Shown: positions 51,829 to 61,434 of the stretch, piece by piece
How positions within the stretch are numbered: the stretch's first letter is position 1
Layout of the letters: each line of letters starts with the position of its first letter
NCBI RefSeq assembly: GCF_013004065.1
Contig: NZ_CP053084.1
Span: 186,001 to 250,000 of the forward strand
Direction of reading: 5' to 3'
Length of the DNA stretch: 64,000 nt
DNA from: Limnobacter sp. SAORIC-580
Lineage (GTDB): Bacteria > Pseudomonadota > Gammaproteobacteria > Burkholderiales > Burkholderiaceae_B
The notes under the pieces: model-generated
The model's input: the letters and a program-made list of their open reading frames with translations, nothing else
Told to the model about the DNA's origin: nothing
Database searches by the model: none
Position numbers and translations under genes: made by a program

Positions 51829-52787
51829 GCAGTAAAAGCTTTGTGTGCGTGATTGACCCACTCACCAGCCTGAATCCGAAAAAAGATTCCTCCATCGCCA
51901 TGATGGAATCGGCCCAATCGCGTGGCTGGAAGGTGGGTGTGATCGAGGACGGGGGCTTGCACTGGTCCACTGGCGCAGGTGTGCGCGCGCAGGTGGTGTG
52001 GATTACAATTGATCGCGCAAATAAACCTTGGTACGCCGAGGTGGGGCGTGAAGAAATGGCATTGAAAGACCTTGATGCCGTCATCATGCGTAAAGACCCG
52101 CCGTTTGATGCCGAGTTTGTAACCGCCACCTGGTTGCTTGAGCAAGGCGAGCGCGAGGGTGCGCGCGTATTCAACAGCCCGCGCGCCATTCGCGATCACA
52201 ACGAAAAATTCACCATTGCCCAGTTTGAACAGTTTGTGGTGCCAACCCTGGTTTCGCGCAATGCTGCCCAGCTTCGCGGTTTTCTGGAACAACACCCCGA
52301 CGCCATTGCCAAACCCCTGGATGGCATGGGCGGCACCTCAATTTTTCGCATGAAAAAAGGCGATCAAAATGTGGGTGTGATATTGGAAACGCTGACCGAC
52401 TATGGCCGAAAAACCGCCATGATTCAGCGCTATATTCCTGAAATTGTGGATGGCGACAAACGTGTGTTGCTCATCAATGGCGAGCCGGTGCCCTATTGCC
52501 TCGCACGTTTGCCCAAAGAGGGTGAGCACCGAGGCAACCTGGCGGCGGGCGGCACGGGCAGGGCGCAGCCCTTGAGTGAAAGCGATTGGCACATTGCCCG
52601 CACACTGGCCCCGGAATTGAAAAAGCGTGGGCTGTTGCTGGTGGGCCTGGACATTATTGGGCAGAACCTGACCGAGGTGAATGTGACAAGCCCCACCTGC
52701 TTCCGTGAGATCATGGATCAAACCGGTTTTCCCGTTGCGGATACTTTTGTGCAAGCGGTTGAAAACGCCTTGCAGAAGGGCAACTGA
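51825..52787 (+). CDS. gshB: Glutathione synthetase
   Basis: This 320-residue ATP-grasp enzyme adds glycine to gamma-glutamylcysteine. It shows VIMRKDPPFDAEFVTATWLLE, FNSPRAIRDHNEKFTIAQF, AKPLDGMGGTSIFR and GTGRAQPLSESD, all typical of GshB. The start overlaps the gshA stop, and the EIIA gene overlaps its stop by one base (TGATG), which makes a gshAB-pts transcription unit. Confidence 0.95.
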   Translation: MSSKSFVCVIDPLTSLNPKKDSSIAMMESAQSRGWKVGVIEDGGLHWSTGAGVRAQVVWITIDRANKPWYAEVGREEMALKDLDAVIMRKDPPFDAEFVTATWLLEQGEREGARVFNSPRAIRDHNEKFTIAQFEQFVVPTLVSRNAAQLRGFLEQHPDAIAKPLDGMGGTSIFRMKKGDQNVGVILETLTDYGRKTAMIQRYIPEIVDGDKRVLLINGEPVPYCLARLPKEGEHRGNLAAGGTGRAQPLSESDWHIARTLAPELKKRGLLLVGLDIIGQNLTEVNVTSPTCFREIMDQTGFPVADTFVQAVENALQKGN

Positions 52788-53251
52788 TGCTTGGGCTGGT
52801 TCTGGTTACGCATGCCCCTTTGGGCGACGCCATTGCCCAATGTGTGAAACACGTCATGGGTTCTCTGCCAGATGGTCTGGCGGTCGTGGATGTACCCGGC
52901 GATGAAGACATTGAACAGTCGGTGCAACGCATTCAGACCGCTGCGCGGCAGGTGCATGCGGGCGAAGGCGTCGTGTTTCTCACCGACCTGTTTGGCGCAA
53001 CTCCCTCCAATGCAGCTGTGCGTGCCGGTGTGGAATCGTTGAACCTGCCCACAGTGTTGGTCTCGGGCTGCAATTTGCCCATGGTGTTGCGCGCACTTGG
53101 TTTTCGGGATTTGCCCATCAACGAAGTGGCCGAACGTTTGGTCATGGGTGGCCGAAACGGTATCGTAAGCACTGGTGCCACAGCGCCACAACGTCAAACC
53201 TTTAACCCGGCGAAAAACGATGATTCAGCAAGAAATCACCATCAGCAATAA
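52787..53251 (+). CDS. PTS mannose-type EIIA component
   Basis: This 154-residue EIIA of the mannose class has its probable phosphorylated His in LVTHAPLGDAI (residue 9) and the FLTDLFGATPSNAAV loop. No EIIB, EIIC or EIID gene follows, so it is probably part of a regulatory PTS with HPr and EI, as in other Burkholderiales. The C-terminal end overlaps ptsH by 32 bases. Confidence 0.92.
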   Translation: MLGLVLVTHAPLGDAIAQCVKHVMGSLPDGLAVVDVPGDEDIEQSVQRIQTAARQVHAGEGVVFLTDLFGATPSNAAVRAGVESLNLPTVLVSGCNLPMVLRALGFRDLPINEVAERLVMGGRNGIVSTGATAPQRQTFNPAKNDDSARNHHQQ

Positions 53252-53489
53252 ATTGGGCCTGCACGCGCGTGCCTCGGTCAAGTTGACCCAAACAGCCAGC
53301 CGCTTTCAGTCCGAGGTGTGGATCGGCAAAGCGGGCCGCCGCGTGAATGCGAAAAGCATCATGGGTGTCATGATGCTGGCCGCGGGCAAAGGGCACAACG
53401 TGGTGCTGGAGGCAGAAGGCAGTGACGAGGCTGAGGCCATTGCCGCACTAGTGGCCCTCATTGATGACAAATTTGGCGAAGGCGAGTAA
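53220..53489 (+). CDS. ptsH: Phosphocarrier protein HPr
   Basis: This 89-residue HPr has NKLGLHARASVKLTQ with the active His (residue 15), and the regulatory Ser in KSIMGVMMLAAG. The presence of that Ser fits an HPr kinase acting in trans. Start ATG 53220 lies inside the end of the EIIA gene. Confidence 0.95.
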   Translation: MIQQEITISNKLGLHARASVKLTQTASRFQSEVWIGKAGRRVNAKSIMGVMMLAAGKGHNVVLEAEGSDEAEAIAALVALIDDKFGEGE

Positions 53490-53492
53490 ACC

Positions 53493-55244
53493 ATGACCCT
53501 GGCCTTGCATGGCATCGCAGTTTCACGAGGCATTGCAGTTAGCCGCGCCCTGGTGTGGGACACGGCCATGCGGGATATTCCCCGCAATCGCATCGATAAA
53601 AAATCGGTTCGTTTCGAGAAAAAAAGATTCGACAATGCCATCAAGCGCGTGGCCGATGAACTGGTTGAAATTCGCAGTCAAATTGCCGCTGACTCCCCTG
53701 CCGAGTTCGATGCCTTTCTGAACCTGCACAGCCTGATCCTTGCCGACCCCATTTTGTCGGAAGAACCCAAAAACCTGATTCAAAGCAAGCTGATCAATGC
53801 CGAATGGGCCTTGATTGAGCAAATGGAAGTGTTGCTGGAGCAGTTCTCCGCGATTGAAGACGACTACTTCCGCGAGCGCAATAGCGACGTGCGCCAGGTG
53901 GTTGAGCGGGTTTTGAAATCGCTGCGAGGGCATGCAACGGCTTTGCCCCTGCCGCCAGAAGGCGAGAATGAGGACCCCTGGCTGATTGTTGCGCACGATA
54001 TTTCGCCCGCCGACATGGTGCAACTGAAAGGTCGCCGTGTGGGCGCTTTCGTGACTGAAATGGGTGGTGCAACCTCCCACACTGCCATTGTGGCGCGCAG
54101 CCTGGGCATACCCGCTGTGGTGGGCGTGCCGCGTGCGCTCGAGTTTGTACACAACGGCGACCTGGTGGTGGTCGATGGCAAGGTTGGTGCTGTATTCCTC
54201 GACCCCGCTACCATGGTGGTCGAAGAATACCAGCGCAAGCAGGCCATTCTGGCTTTGTCGCGCCAGCGCCTGAAACGACTGATTACCACGGAGGCACGCA
54301 CCCAGTGTGGTCGCCGGGTTGAACTGCTGGCCAACATTGAATTGCCTGAAGACGTGAAAGGTGTGGTCGATGCCGGAGCCGATGGTGTGGGCCTGTTCCG
54401 TTCCGAATTCCTGTTCATGAACCGCAAGGAATGGCCATCAGAAGATGAACAGTACGAAGCCTACCGCAAGGTGATCAAGGCCATGAAAGGCAAGCCGGTC
54501 ACGGTTCGCACGCTTGATCTGGGTGCGGATAAAACCCTGCAATTCGATGGTGCCAACAGCAGTGCCCCCCCGGTGTCCAGCACCTCGGCGCTGGGTTTGC
54601 GTTCCATTCGTTTCAGCCTGTCCGAGCCTGCAATATTCCTCACCCAAATTCGCGCCTTGTTGCGGGCTGCCAAGCATGGACCTGTGAAAATTCTGTTGCC
54701 CATGCTCACCAACATTCGTGAAACCAGGCAGGCCTTGGCTTACATCGACATGGCGCGTGAGCAATTGCTCGAACGGCGCTTTCAGGCCAATCAGGCCGTG
54801 CCCATTGGCGGCATGATCGAAGTGCCTGCGGCCGCGCTAAGCCTGCCACATTTTTTGAGTTACCTCGATTATGTGTCGATCGGCACCAACGACTTGATCC
54901 AGTACACCCTGGCTGTTGACCGGGTTGATCACCAAGTGGCTCACCTGTACGATCCCCTCCACCCGGCGGTGTTAAGGCTGGTGTACGAGGTCATCTCCAG
55001 TGCCGAAAAAGCAGGCGTGCCCGTGAGCGTGTGTGGTGAAATGGCAGGTGACATTCGCTTGACCCGCTTGTTGCTGGGTATGGGTCTTACCCAGTATTCG
55101 ATGCATCCGTCACAACTACTCGATGTCAAAGAGTTGCTCTTGAAAACCGACTTTGAGGCCACGCAAAAACTGGTCAAAAAGGTGACTCGAACATTTGACA
55201 TCGATAAAATTGACGCCCTGATGCGCCAATTGCACGAAGACTGA
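53493..55244 (+). CDS. ptsI: PTS phosphotransferase enzyme I
   Basis: This 583-residue enzyme takes phosphate from phosphoenolpyruvate to HPr. It shows the phospho-His region TEMGGATSHTAIVARSLGIP (about 180-200), DGVGLFRSEFLFM, and the PEP-binding C-domain with GGMIEVPAAAL, DYVSIGTNDLIQYTL and VSVCGEMAGD. Full length. It is the last PTS gene of the gsh-pts unit. Confidence 0.95.
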   Translation: MTLALHGIAVSRGIAVSRALVWDTAMRDIPRNRIDKKSVRFEKKRFDNAIKRVADELVEIRSQIAADSPAEFDAFLNLHSLILADPILSEEPKNLIQSKLINAEWALIEQMEVLLEQFSAIEDDYFRERNSDVRQVVERVLKSLRGHATALPLPPEGENEDPWLIVAHDISPADMVQLKGRRVGAFVTEMGGATSHTAIVARSLGIPAVVGVPRALEFVHNGDLVVVDGKVGAVFLDPATMVVEEYQRKQAILALSRQRLKRLITTEARTQCGRRVELLANIELPEDVKGVVDAGADGVGLFRSEFLFMNRKEWPSEDEQYEAYRKVIKAMKGKPVTVRTLDLGADKTLQFDGANSSAPPVSSTSALGLRSIRFSLSEPAIFLTQIRALLRAAKHGPVKILLPMLTNIRETRQALAYIDMAREQLLERRFQANQAVPIGGMIEVPAAALSLPHFLSYLDYVSIGTNDLIQYTLAVDRVDHQVAHLYDPLHPAVLRLVYEVISSAEKAGVPVSVCGEMAGDIRLTRLLLGMGLTQYSMHPSQLLDVKELLLKTDFEATQKLVKKVTRTFDIDKIDALMRQLHED

Positions 55245-55334
55245 TCCCGCAACCGGGACGCCTTCAATGCCGGTTTGCGATTTATACTCAAAGGCTTGCG
55301 AAAACCAACAATCCAACCTAAGAAACACCGTATT

Positions 55335-56471
55335 GTGTCTGCCAACCAGTCCGTGGGCTTCGTAAAGCCCGAGCTTATTGAATTCACCGCACCGCTTTTG
55401 CTGGAGTGCGGAAAGTCCCTGCCCAGCTATTCGCTGATGGTGGAAACCTATGGCATGCTGAATGCCGAGAAAAGCAATGCCGTGTTGGTGTGCCACGCAT
55501 TGAATGCCTCTCACCATGTGGCGGGTCTGTACGAAGGGCAAGACAAGAGTGAGGGCTGGTGGGACAACATGGTGGGTCCCGGCAAGCCGCTTGACACCAA
55601 TCGGTTTTTTGTAATCGGCGTGAATAATTTGGGTTCGTGCTTTGGCTCTACCGGCCCAAGCAGCACCAACCCGGAAACTGGCAAACCCTACGGCGCTGAC
55701 TTTCCGTTTGTTACAGTTCAAGACTGGGTGAATGCGCAGGTTCGCCTGGCTGATTATTTCGGCATCGAAAAATTTGCCGCAGTCATGGGCGGCAGTTTGG
55801 GCGGCATGCAAGCCCTGCAATGGAGCCTCAGTTACCCAGACCGCGTGGGGCACTGCATGGTAGTTGCCTCTACACCCAAGTTAAGCGCACAGAACATTGC
55901 CTTCAATGAAGTGGCACGCCAGGCCATCGTGACCGACCCCGATTTTCATGGTGGCAATTACTACGAGCATGGCGTGGTACCCAAACGCGGTTTGCGCCTG
56001 GCCCGAATGATTGGTCACATCACTTACTTGAGCGGTGACGACATGGCCGAAAAGTTTGGCCGCACCCTGCGCAACGGCGATTACAACTACGGTCTTGAAG
56101 TGGACTTTCAGGTAGAAAGTTACCTGCGCTACCAGGGCGACAAGTTTGCAGATTACTTCGATGCCAATACCTACTTGCTGATTACCAAAGCGCTGGACTA
56201 TTTCGACCCCGCACGCCACACGGGTGGCGATTTGGCCAAGGCCCTGGAAGCGGCCAAAGCCAAGTTTCTGCTGGTCAGTTTTACCACTGACTGGCGATTT
56301 GCACCCGAGCGAACCCGCGAAATTGTGGAGGCCCTCATGGCCAACCAGCGCGATGTCACTTACGCGGAAATTGACGCCCCACACGGTCACGATGCATTTC
56401 TGCTCACTGATGAGCGCTACCACAACGTGGTGCGTGGCTACTTTGAGCGCATTGCCAAGGAGCTTGCATGA
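55335..56471 (+). CDS. metX: Homoserine O-acyltransferase (MetX)
   Basis: This 378-residue alpha/beta-hydrolase has [17 protein letters not shown], the nucleophile elbow [14 protein letters not shown], and the catalytic His in [12 protein letters not shown]. It acylates homoserine for methionine synthesis. In proteobacteria MetX may use succinyl-CoA instead of acetyl-CoA, so I do not name the donor. GTG 55335 is chosen from alignment of the N-terminus with MetX in Burkholderia; no strong ribosome site is visible. metW overlaps the end by 4 bases. Confidence 0.92.
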
Positions 56472-57109
56472 AAACCCTGCACGCCGTTCGCCAAGATGTA
56501 CAACCCCTGCCCATTGTGGTGCCGCGGGCCGATCTCGATTTGATCGAAAGCTGGGTGCCCATGGGGGCACGCGTGCTCGATTTGGGCTGTGGTGATGGTT
56601 CGTTTTTGGCCCGTTTGATGAAAACCCGCAAGGCCACAGGCTATGGCGTTGAAATTGACGACAGCAATGTGCAGCGCAGTGTGGCCAATGGCATCAACGT
56701 GATACAGCAAGACCTTGAAAAAGGCCTGGCCATGTTCGAGGACCATGCCTTTGATGTGGTGATTTTGTCGCAAACCCTGCAAGCCATGCACAACACCGAG
56801 CGAATTTTGAAAGAGATCGCCCGGGTGGGCAAAGAAGGCATTGTCAGCTTCCCAAATTTTGGTCATTGGTACCATGTATGGTCGATTGCATTGGGCCGCA
56901 TGCCAGTGTCCAAACAAATGCCTTATCAGTGGTACAACACACCGAACATTCACCTGTGCACCCCCAAAGATTTCGAGGCGCTGGTTGCTCAAATCGGACA
57001 TAAAGTACTGGGCAAACAACTTTTTTTAAATGGCGAACCCGTTGAATTGTTGGGCAATTTGCGCAGCACTTTGGCGGTCTATCGCTTCAAGCCCCAGTTT
57101 GCAAATTAG
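56468..57109 (+). CDS. metW: Methionine biosynthesis protein MetW
   Basis: This 213-residue SAM-dependent methyltransferase-like protein has [32 protein letters not shown], and [15 protein letters not shown]. MetW is always linked to metX in proteobacteria and is needed for MetX activity in some of them. Its ATG overlaps the metX stop. Confidence 0.93.
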
Positions 57110-57118
57110 GCCAACACC

Positions 57119-57448
57119 ATGAAAACCCAGCAACCCACCCCACTTGAAAACGAGTATTGGCGGCAGGTTAAAAGAATTACCTGGCGCTTGCTGGCGGTGT
57201 GGATTGCCCTGATTCTCAGCGTGGTGTTGTTTATTCCCCAGCTTGGCATCACAGTTTATGGGGTGCCTTTGACCTATTGGGTCATCTCCAGCGTTCTGCT
57301 TTTGAGTTTTTTGGGATTGGTTGCGTGCTACGCATGGCGCATGGATAGGTTAGAATTGAAATTCAAACGAGCGGTGGAAAACAACCGCAACCATCCAGGA
57401 GACACGAATGAAAAGCAGCACCGGCGAGGTGGGAAAACCCCTCACTGA
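57119..57448 (+). CDS. Small two-helix membrane protein, DUF4212-like
   Basis: This 109-residue protein has two membrane helices (about 24-45 and 55-78) and the end-of-helix motif CYAWRMDRLELKF. The WRMxRLxxxF ending resembles DUF4212 proteins, small partners of sodium:solute symporters. No symporter is next to it. Its last 41 bases overlap the icmF start, so the genes are coupled. The tail after residue 85 is basic and probably disordered. Confidence 0.65.
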   Translation: MKTQQPTPLENEYWRQVKRITWRLLAVWIALILSVVLFIPQLGITVYGVPLTYWVISSVLLLSFLGLVACYAWRMDRLELKFKRAVENNRNHPGDTNEKQHRRGGKTPH

Positions 57449-60400
57449 CACCAAAGGCACGCCTCTGCGTTTTGTAACTGGTTCGTCCCTGTTCGACGGA
57501 CACGACGCCGCGATCAACATGATTCGCCGCCTGTTGCAAAGCCAAGGTGCTGAAGTCATTCACCTTGGGCACAACCGCTCCGTGCAGGAATTGGTAGACG
57601 CCGCCATTCAGGAAGATGCGGATGGCCTGGCCGTGAGTTCCTATCAGGGCGGGCACAACGAATTTTTCAAATACATGGTGGACGAGCTGAGGGCCAACAA
57701 CGCCGGTCACATTCAAGTGTTTGGTGGCGGTGGCGGTGTCATTTTGCCTTCTGAAATTGAAGCCCTTCAGGCCTATGGCGTAAACCGAATTTACAGCCCG
57801 CAAGATGGTCAGAAAATGGGTCTGGAAGGCATGATCGGCGACATGATTGCCCGTGCAGCACAAGTGCGCGATGCCCGCAAAAAGATTGACACAGCTTGCT
57901 CACCGGAAAGCATCAAGGCTTTGGCCAACAACTGGCCCCTGCTAACCCAACTGATTACCCGCCTTGAGCGTGACGAAGTGCCTGCTGCCGATTTGGAAGT
58001 GATTCGCGAGCAAGCCAAAGCCAGCAAAACCCCAGTGTTGGGCATTACCGGTACGGGCGGTGCGGGTAAATCCAGCCTGACTGATGAATTGATTCGCCGC
58101 CTGCGCATGGACCATGGCGACGACCTGACCATTGGCGTGGTGTGCGTAGACCCTTCCCGCCGTAAAACCGGCGGTGCCTTGCTGGGCGACCGCATTCGAA
58201 TGAATGCCATTGGCCCTTGGGCTGGCAATGGCCCCAAAGTGTTCATGCGCTCGTTGGCCACACGCGATTCCGCACAAGAAGTGCCCGCTACCCTGCCAGA
58301 TATTATTGCCTTGTGTCGCGCTACGGGTTTTGATGTGGTGCTGATTGAAACCCCGGGCATTGGTCAGGGTGACGCTGCAATTGTGCCGCATGTGGATTTC
58401 AGCCTGTATGTAATGACACCGGAATATGGTGCAGCCAGCCAGCTTGAAAAAATTGACATGCTGGATTTTGCGGACTTTGTCGCGGTGAACAAATTTGACC
58501 GCAAAGGCGCACTGGATGCGCTACGCGATGTGTGCAAACAGGTGCAGCGCAACCGCATGGCCTTTACCAGCATGCCCGACACCATGCCCGTGTACGGCAC
58601 GCTGGCCAGCCGGTTTAACGATGATGGTGTCAGCGCCCTGTATAAAGCATTGCGCGCAGCCCTGCCCATTGCCAAGCCTTCCAAAGGCTTGTTCAATTCA
58701 ATCGACACCAAACATTCCACCACCCTGAAAGCCGTAGTGCCTTCCGAGCGCGTGCGATATTTGGCTGAAATCGCACAGGCTGTACGCAGTTACAAGGCGC
58801 AAGTACAAAAAGACGTGGCTGCAGTGTACGACCTGGAATGCATGCAACGCGCCCAGGCCCTGTTGCTTGAACACAAGCCTGACAAAACCAAGGCCGTGGA
58901 AGCGCTGGACGATATTGTTGAGTTGACGAACACTCGAATCAGCATGGCTGCGCAAAAGGCCATGAAAGACTATTCAAAGCTGACTGAGGGTTACCAAGGC
59001 GACACGCTGACCTATGAAGTGCGCGGCAAGGCCCTGCAAGCACCGTTGACCGTGACTTCGCTCAGTGGCCTGAAAATCAATCGCGTCAGTCTGCCCAAGT
59101 TCACCAGTCGGGCCGACCTGCTGAAATTCGTGATGCTGGAAAACCTGCCGGGTTATTTTCCCTTTACCGCAGGCGTATTCCCGGTGAAGCGCGAAGGTGA
59201 AGACCCCACCCGCATGTTTGCCGGTGAAGGCGACCCGGCCCGCACCAACCGCCGCTTCAAAATGTTGAGCAGTGCAAGCGATGCCAAGCGATTGTCGACT
59301 GCATTTGATTCAGTCACCTTGTATGGTTTCGACCCCGACCTGCGCCCCGACATTTACGGCAAGGTGGGCACCAGTGGCGTGAGTGTGGCCACGCTAGACG
59401 ACATGAAAGTGTTGTACAGCGGCTTTGATTTGTGCGCTCCAAGCACCAGCGTGTCCATGACCATCAACGGCCCGGCACCCAGTATTTTGGCCATGTTCCT
59501 GAACACTGCCATTGATCAGCAGGTGGATTTGTTCACAGCCAAAAACAAGCGCGCACCGAATGCCGATGAATATGCAAACATCAAGGCCAGCACTTTGAAG
59601 GCAGTGCGCGGCACCGTGCAAGCCGACATTCTGAAAGAAGACCAAGGCCAGAACACTTGTATTTTCTCGACTGAATTCAGCCTGCGCGTGATGGGCGACA
59701 TTCAGCAATACTTCATCGACCACGAAGTGCGTAACTTCTACAGCGTGTCGATCAGCGGTTATCACATTGCCGAGGCCGGGGCCAACCCGATTTCACAACT
59801 GGCCTTTACGCTTTCGAACGGCTTCACATTCGTGGAAGCCTATTTGGCGCGTGGCATGAAGATCGACGACTTTGCGCCCAACCTCAGCTTCTTCTTCAGC
59901 AATGGCATGGACCCCGAATACACCGTATTGGGCCGCGTGGCCCGCCGCATTTGGGCCATTGCCATGCGTGACCGTTACGGCGCTGCCGACCGCAGTCAGA
60001 AGCTGAAATACCACATTCAAACCAGTGGCCGCAGTTTGCACGCACAGGAAATCGCGTTCAACGACATACGCACCACCTTGCAAGCCCTGATTGCCGTATA
60101 CGACAACTGCAATAGCCTTCACACCAACGCCTATGACGAGGCAGTGACCACGCCGACCGAGGAAAGCGTACGCCGTGCCATGGCCATTCAGTTGATCATC
60201 AACAAGGAATGGGGCTTGGCGAAAAACGAAAATTCAAGTCAGGGTGCGTTCATCATTGAAGAATTGACCGAACTTGTGGAAGAAGCCGTGCTGGCTGAAC
60301 TGGATCGCATCAGCGAACGCGGCGGCGTGTTGGGTGCTATGGAAACAGGCTACCAGCGCAGCAAAATCCAGGAAGAGTCGATGCACTATGAAATTCAGAA

Positions 60401-60710
60401 GCACGACGGCACCTTGCCAATTGTGGGTGTGAATACATTCACCAACCCCAATGACAACGCCGATTCCTTGAACTCGCTTGAACTGGCCCGCGCAACGGAG
60501 GAGGAAAAGTTGAGCCAGCTGGATCGCCTTGCCGAGTTTCAGCAAAGGCATGCGGCAGAAAGTGGCCCCATGCTGGAGCGTTTGAAGCAAACTGCCATGG
60601 ACGGTGGCAACGTGTTCGAGGTGCTGGTGGATGCTGTTCGGGTGTGTTCACTTGGGCAGATTACGCAGGCGCTGTTTGAGGTGGGTGGGAAGTACCGCAG
60701 GTCAATGTGA
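57408..60710 (+). CDS. icmF: Fused isobutyryl-CoA mutase, IcmF
   Basis: This 1100-residue protein carries, in order, a B12-binding domain (about 15-150), a MeaB-like G-domain with Walker A GITGTGGAGKSSLTDELIRR (about 212-231), and a mutase catalytic domain (about 510-1100) ending in the substrate-binding region. The B12-binding His-x-Asp motif is not in the usual form; I read SSLFDGHDAAINMI near the start, with DGHDAA supplying it. It interconverts isobutyryl-CoA and butyryl-CoA, and the G-domain guards the cofactor. Length matches IcmF (about 1090). Confidence 0.95.
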   Translation: MKSSTGEVGKPLTDTKGTPLRFVTGSSLFDGHDAAINMIRRLLQSQGAEVIHLGHNRSVQELVDAAIQEDADGLAVSSYQGGHNEFFKYMVDELRANNAGHIQVFGGGGGVILPSEIEALQAYGVNRIYSPQDGQKMGLEGMIGDMIARAAQVRDARKKIDTACSPESIKALANNWPLLTQLITRLERDEVPAADLEVIREQAKASKTPVLGITGTGGAGKSSLTDELIRRLRMDHGDDLTIGVVCVDPSRRKTGGALLGDRIRMNAIGPWAGNGPKVFMRSLATRDSAQEVPATLPDIIALCRATGFDVVLIETPGIGQGDAAIVPHVDFSLYVMTPEYGAASQLEKIDMLDFADFVAVNKFDRKGALDALRDVCKQVQRNRMAFTSMPDTMPVYGTLASRFNDDGVSALYKALRAALPIAKPSKGLFNSIDTKHSTTLKAVVPSERVRYLAEIAQAVRSYKAQVQKDVAAVYDLECMQRAQALLLEHKPDKTKAVEALDDIVELTNTRISMAAQKAMKDYSKLTEGYQGDTLTYEVRGKALQAPLTVTSLSGLKINRVSLPKFTSRADLLKFVMLENLPGYFPFTAGVFPVKREGEDPTRMFAGEGDPARTNRRFKMLSSASDAKRLSTAFDSVTLYGFDPDLRPDIYGKVGTSGVSVATLDDMKVLYSGFDLCAPSTSVSMTINGPAPSILAMFLNTAIDQQVDLFTAKNKRAPNADEYANIKASTLKAVRGTVQADILKEDQGQNTCIFSTEFSLRVMGDIQQYFIDHEVRNFYSVSISGYHIAEAGANPISQLAFTLSNGFTFVEAYLARGMKIDDFAPNLSFFFSNGMDPEYTVLGRVARRIWAIAMRDRYGAADRSQKLKYHIQTSGRSLHAQEIAFNDIRTTLQALIAVYDNCNSLHTNAYDEAVTTPTEESVRRAMAIQLIINKEWGLAKNENSSQGAFIIEELTELVEEAVLAELDRISERGGVLGAMETGYQRSKIQEESMHYEIQKHDGTLPIVGVNTFTNPNDNADSLNSLELARATEEEKLSQLDRLAEFQQRHAAESGPMLERLKQTAMDGGNVFEVLVDAVRVCSLGQITQALFEVGGKYRRSM

Positions 60711-61434
60711 GCAGCTACTGGTGTCTGTTGCCAACTCGGCGTGGGTTACTCGTGCTCCACAGGGCCGGTGAGTTTGGAGCCAAACTTGAATGGTCACCGC
60801 TGCCCGAAAACTTGGCATTTCGGCTTGTCGGCTTGATCCTGCACTAAGCCAAGCCCTCCAAAAGTAACGGTCGGGTCTTGGCTTTCGCGCCAAGGCGCGA
60901 TCGTTAGTCTCGGCGCGCCAAGCCGGCAAGTTTTCTGACTGGTCATCGTGCGACCCATTGCAAGTTCAGCTCCCAGCTCTCCAGTGCCGCGCCTCTCCAC
61001 CTCCGAGCGACTCATGGCTGTGTTCAGAGGCCAATCGACACCGGCGAATCTGTACCACTTCGCAGTTCACGTATGGACATGCTGCCCAATCGGCGGCGGT
61101 GTTTCGATCGCCTCGCCTTCAAGAAAACCTGCCCTTGCGTGCCGAGCAGGGCCGGTGTTGCCCAGCATGGGCGACAGAGAACGGACCCGACCCGAAGTTT
61201 AGGAGGGTCGTTCTCAGGCATCGCAAGGCTCAGCAAGGGAGAAACAGGTTTTCTGGCGAGAGATCGGAATTCAAGCCGATTGGGCGATTAAGAAGCTACT
61301 AGAGATCGGAACCCAAGCCGAGTGGGCGATTAAAAAGCTGCGAGACAGCTGAACCCAAGCTGATTGAGCTAGACAAAACGGCTTTCGAGCTTTGCGTTAA
61401 AATGAGACTATCGCAGTATTCACCAAGCAGCACC
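60711..61434. other. Long non-coding stretch of unusual composition
   Basis: About 720 bases between icmF and the bicupin gene carry no convincing gene. The middle (60750-61230) is GC-rich, with many short inverted motifs (CCAAGCC/GGCTTGG, CGCGCC, CCAAGGCGCG) and only short shadow frames of poor composition. The last 180 bases turn AT-rich and contain a degenerate 42-base tandem repeat (next entry). It could be an interspersed repeat or a decayed gene. A promoter for the bicupin gene must lie near its end. Confidence 0.6.
61260..61370. repeat. Degenerate 42-bp tandem repeat
   Basis: A 38-base unit GAGATCGGAA..CAAGCCGA.TGGGCGATTAA.AAGCT occurs at 61260-61297 and 61302-61339 with four differences, and a third, shorter copy follows at 61342-61370. 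In one plus frame it encodes EIGIQADWAIKKLL repeated twice and ending in a stop, so it may be the tail of a dead repeat gene. Confidence 0.7.

Noticed and set aside
60948..61302. Small open frames in the GC-rich gap after icmF
   Set aside because: They overlap in several frames, have Arg/Ser/Pro-rich composition, no homology I recognise and no ribosome site.
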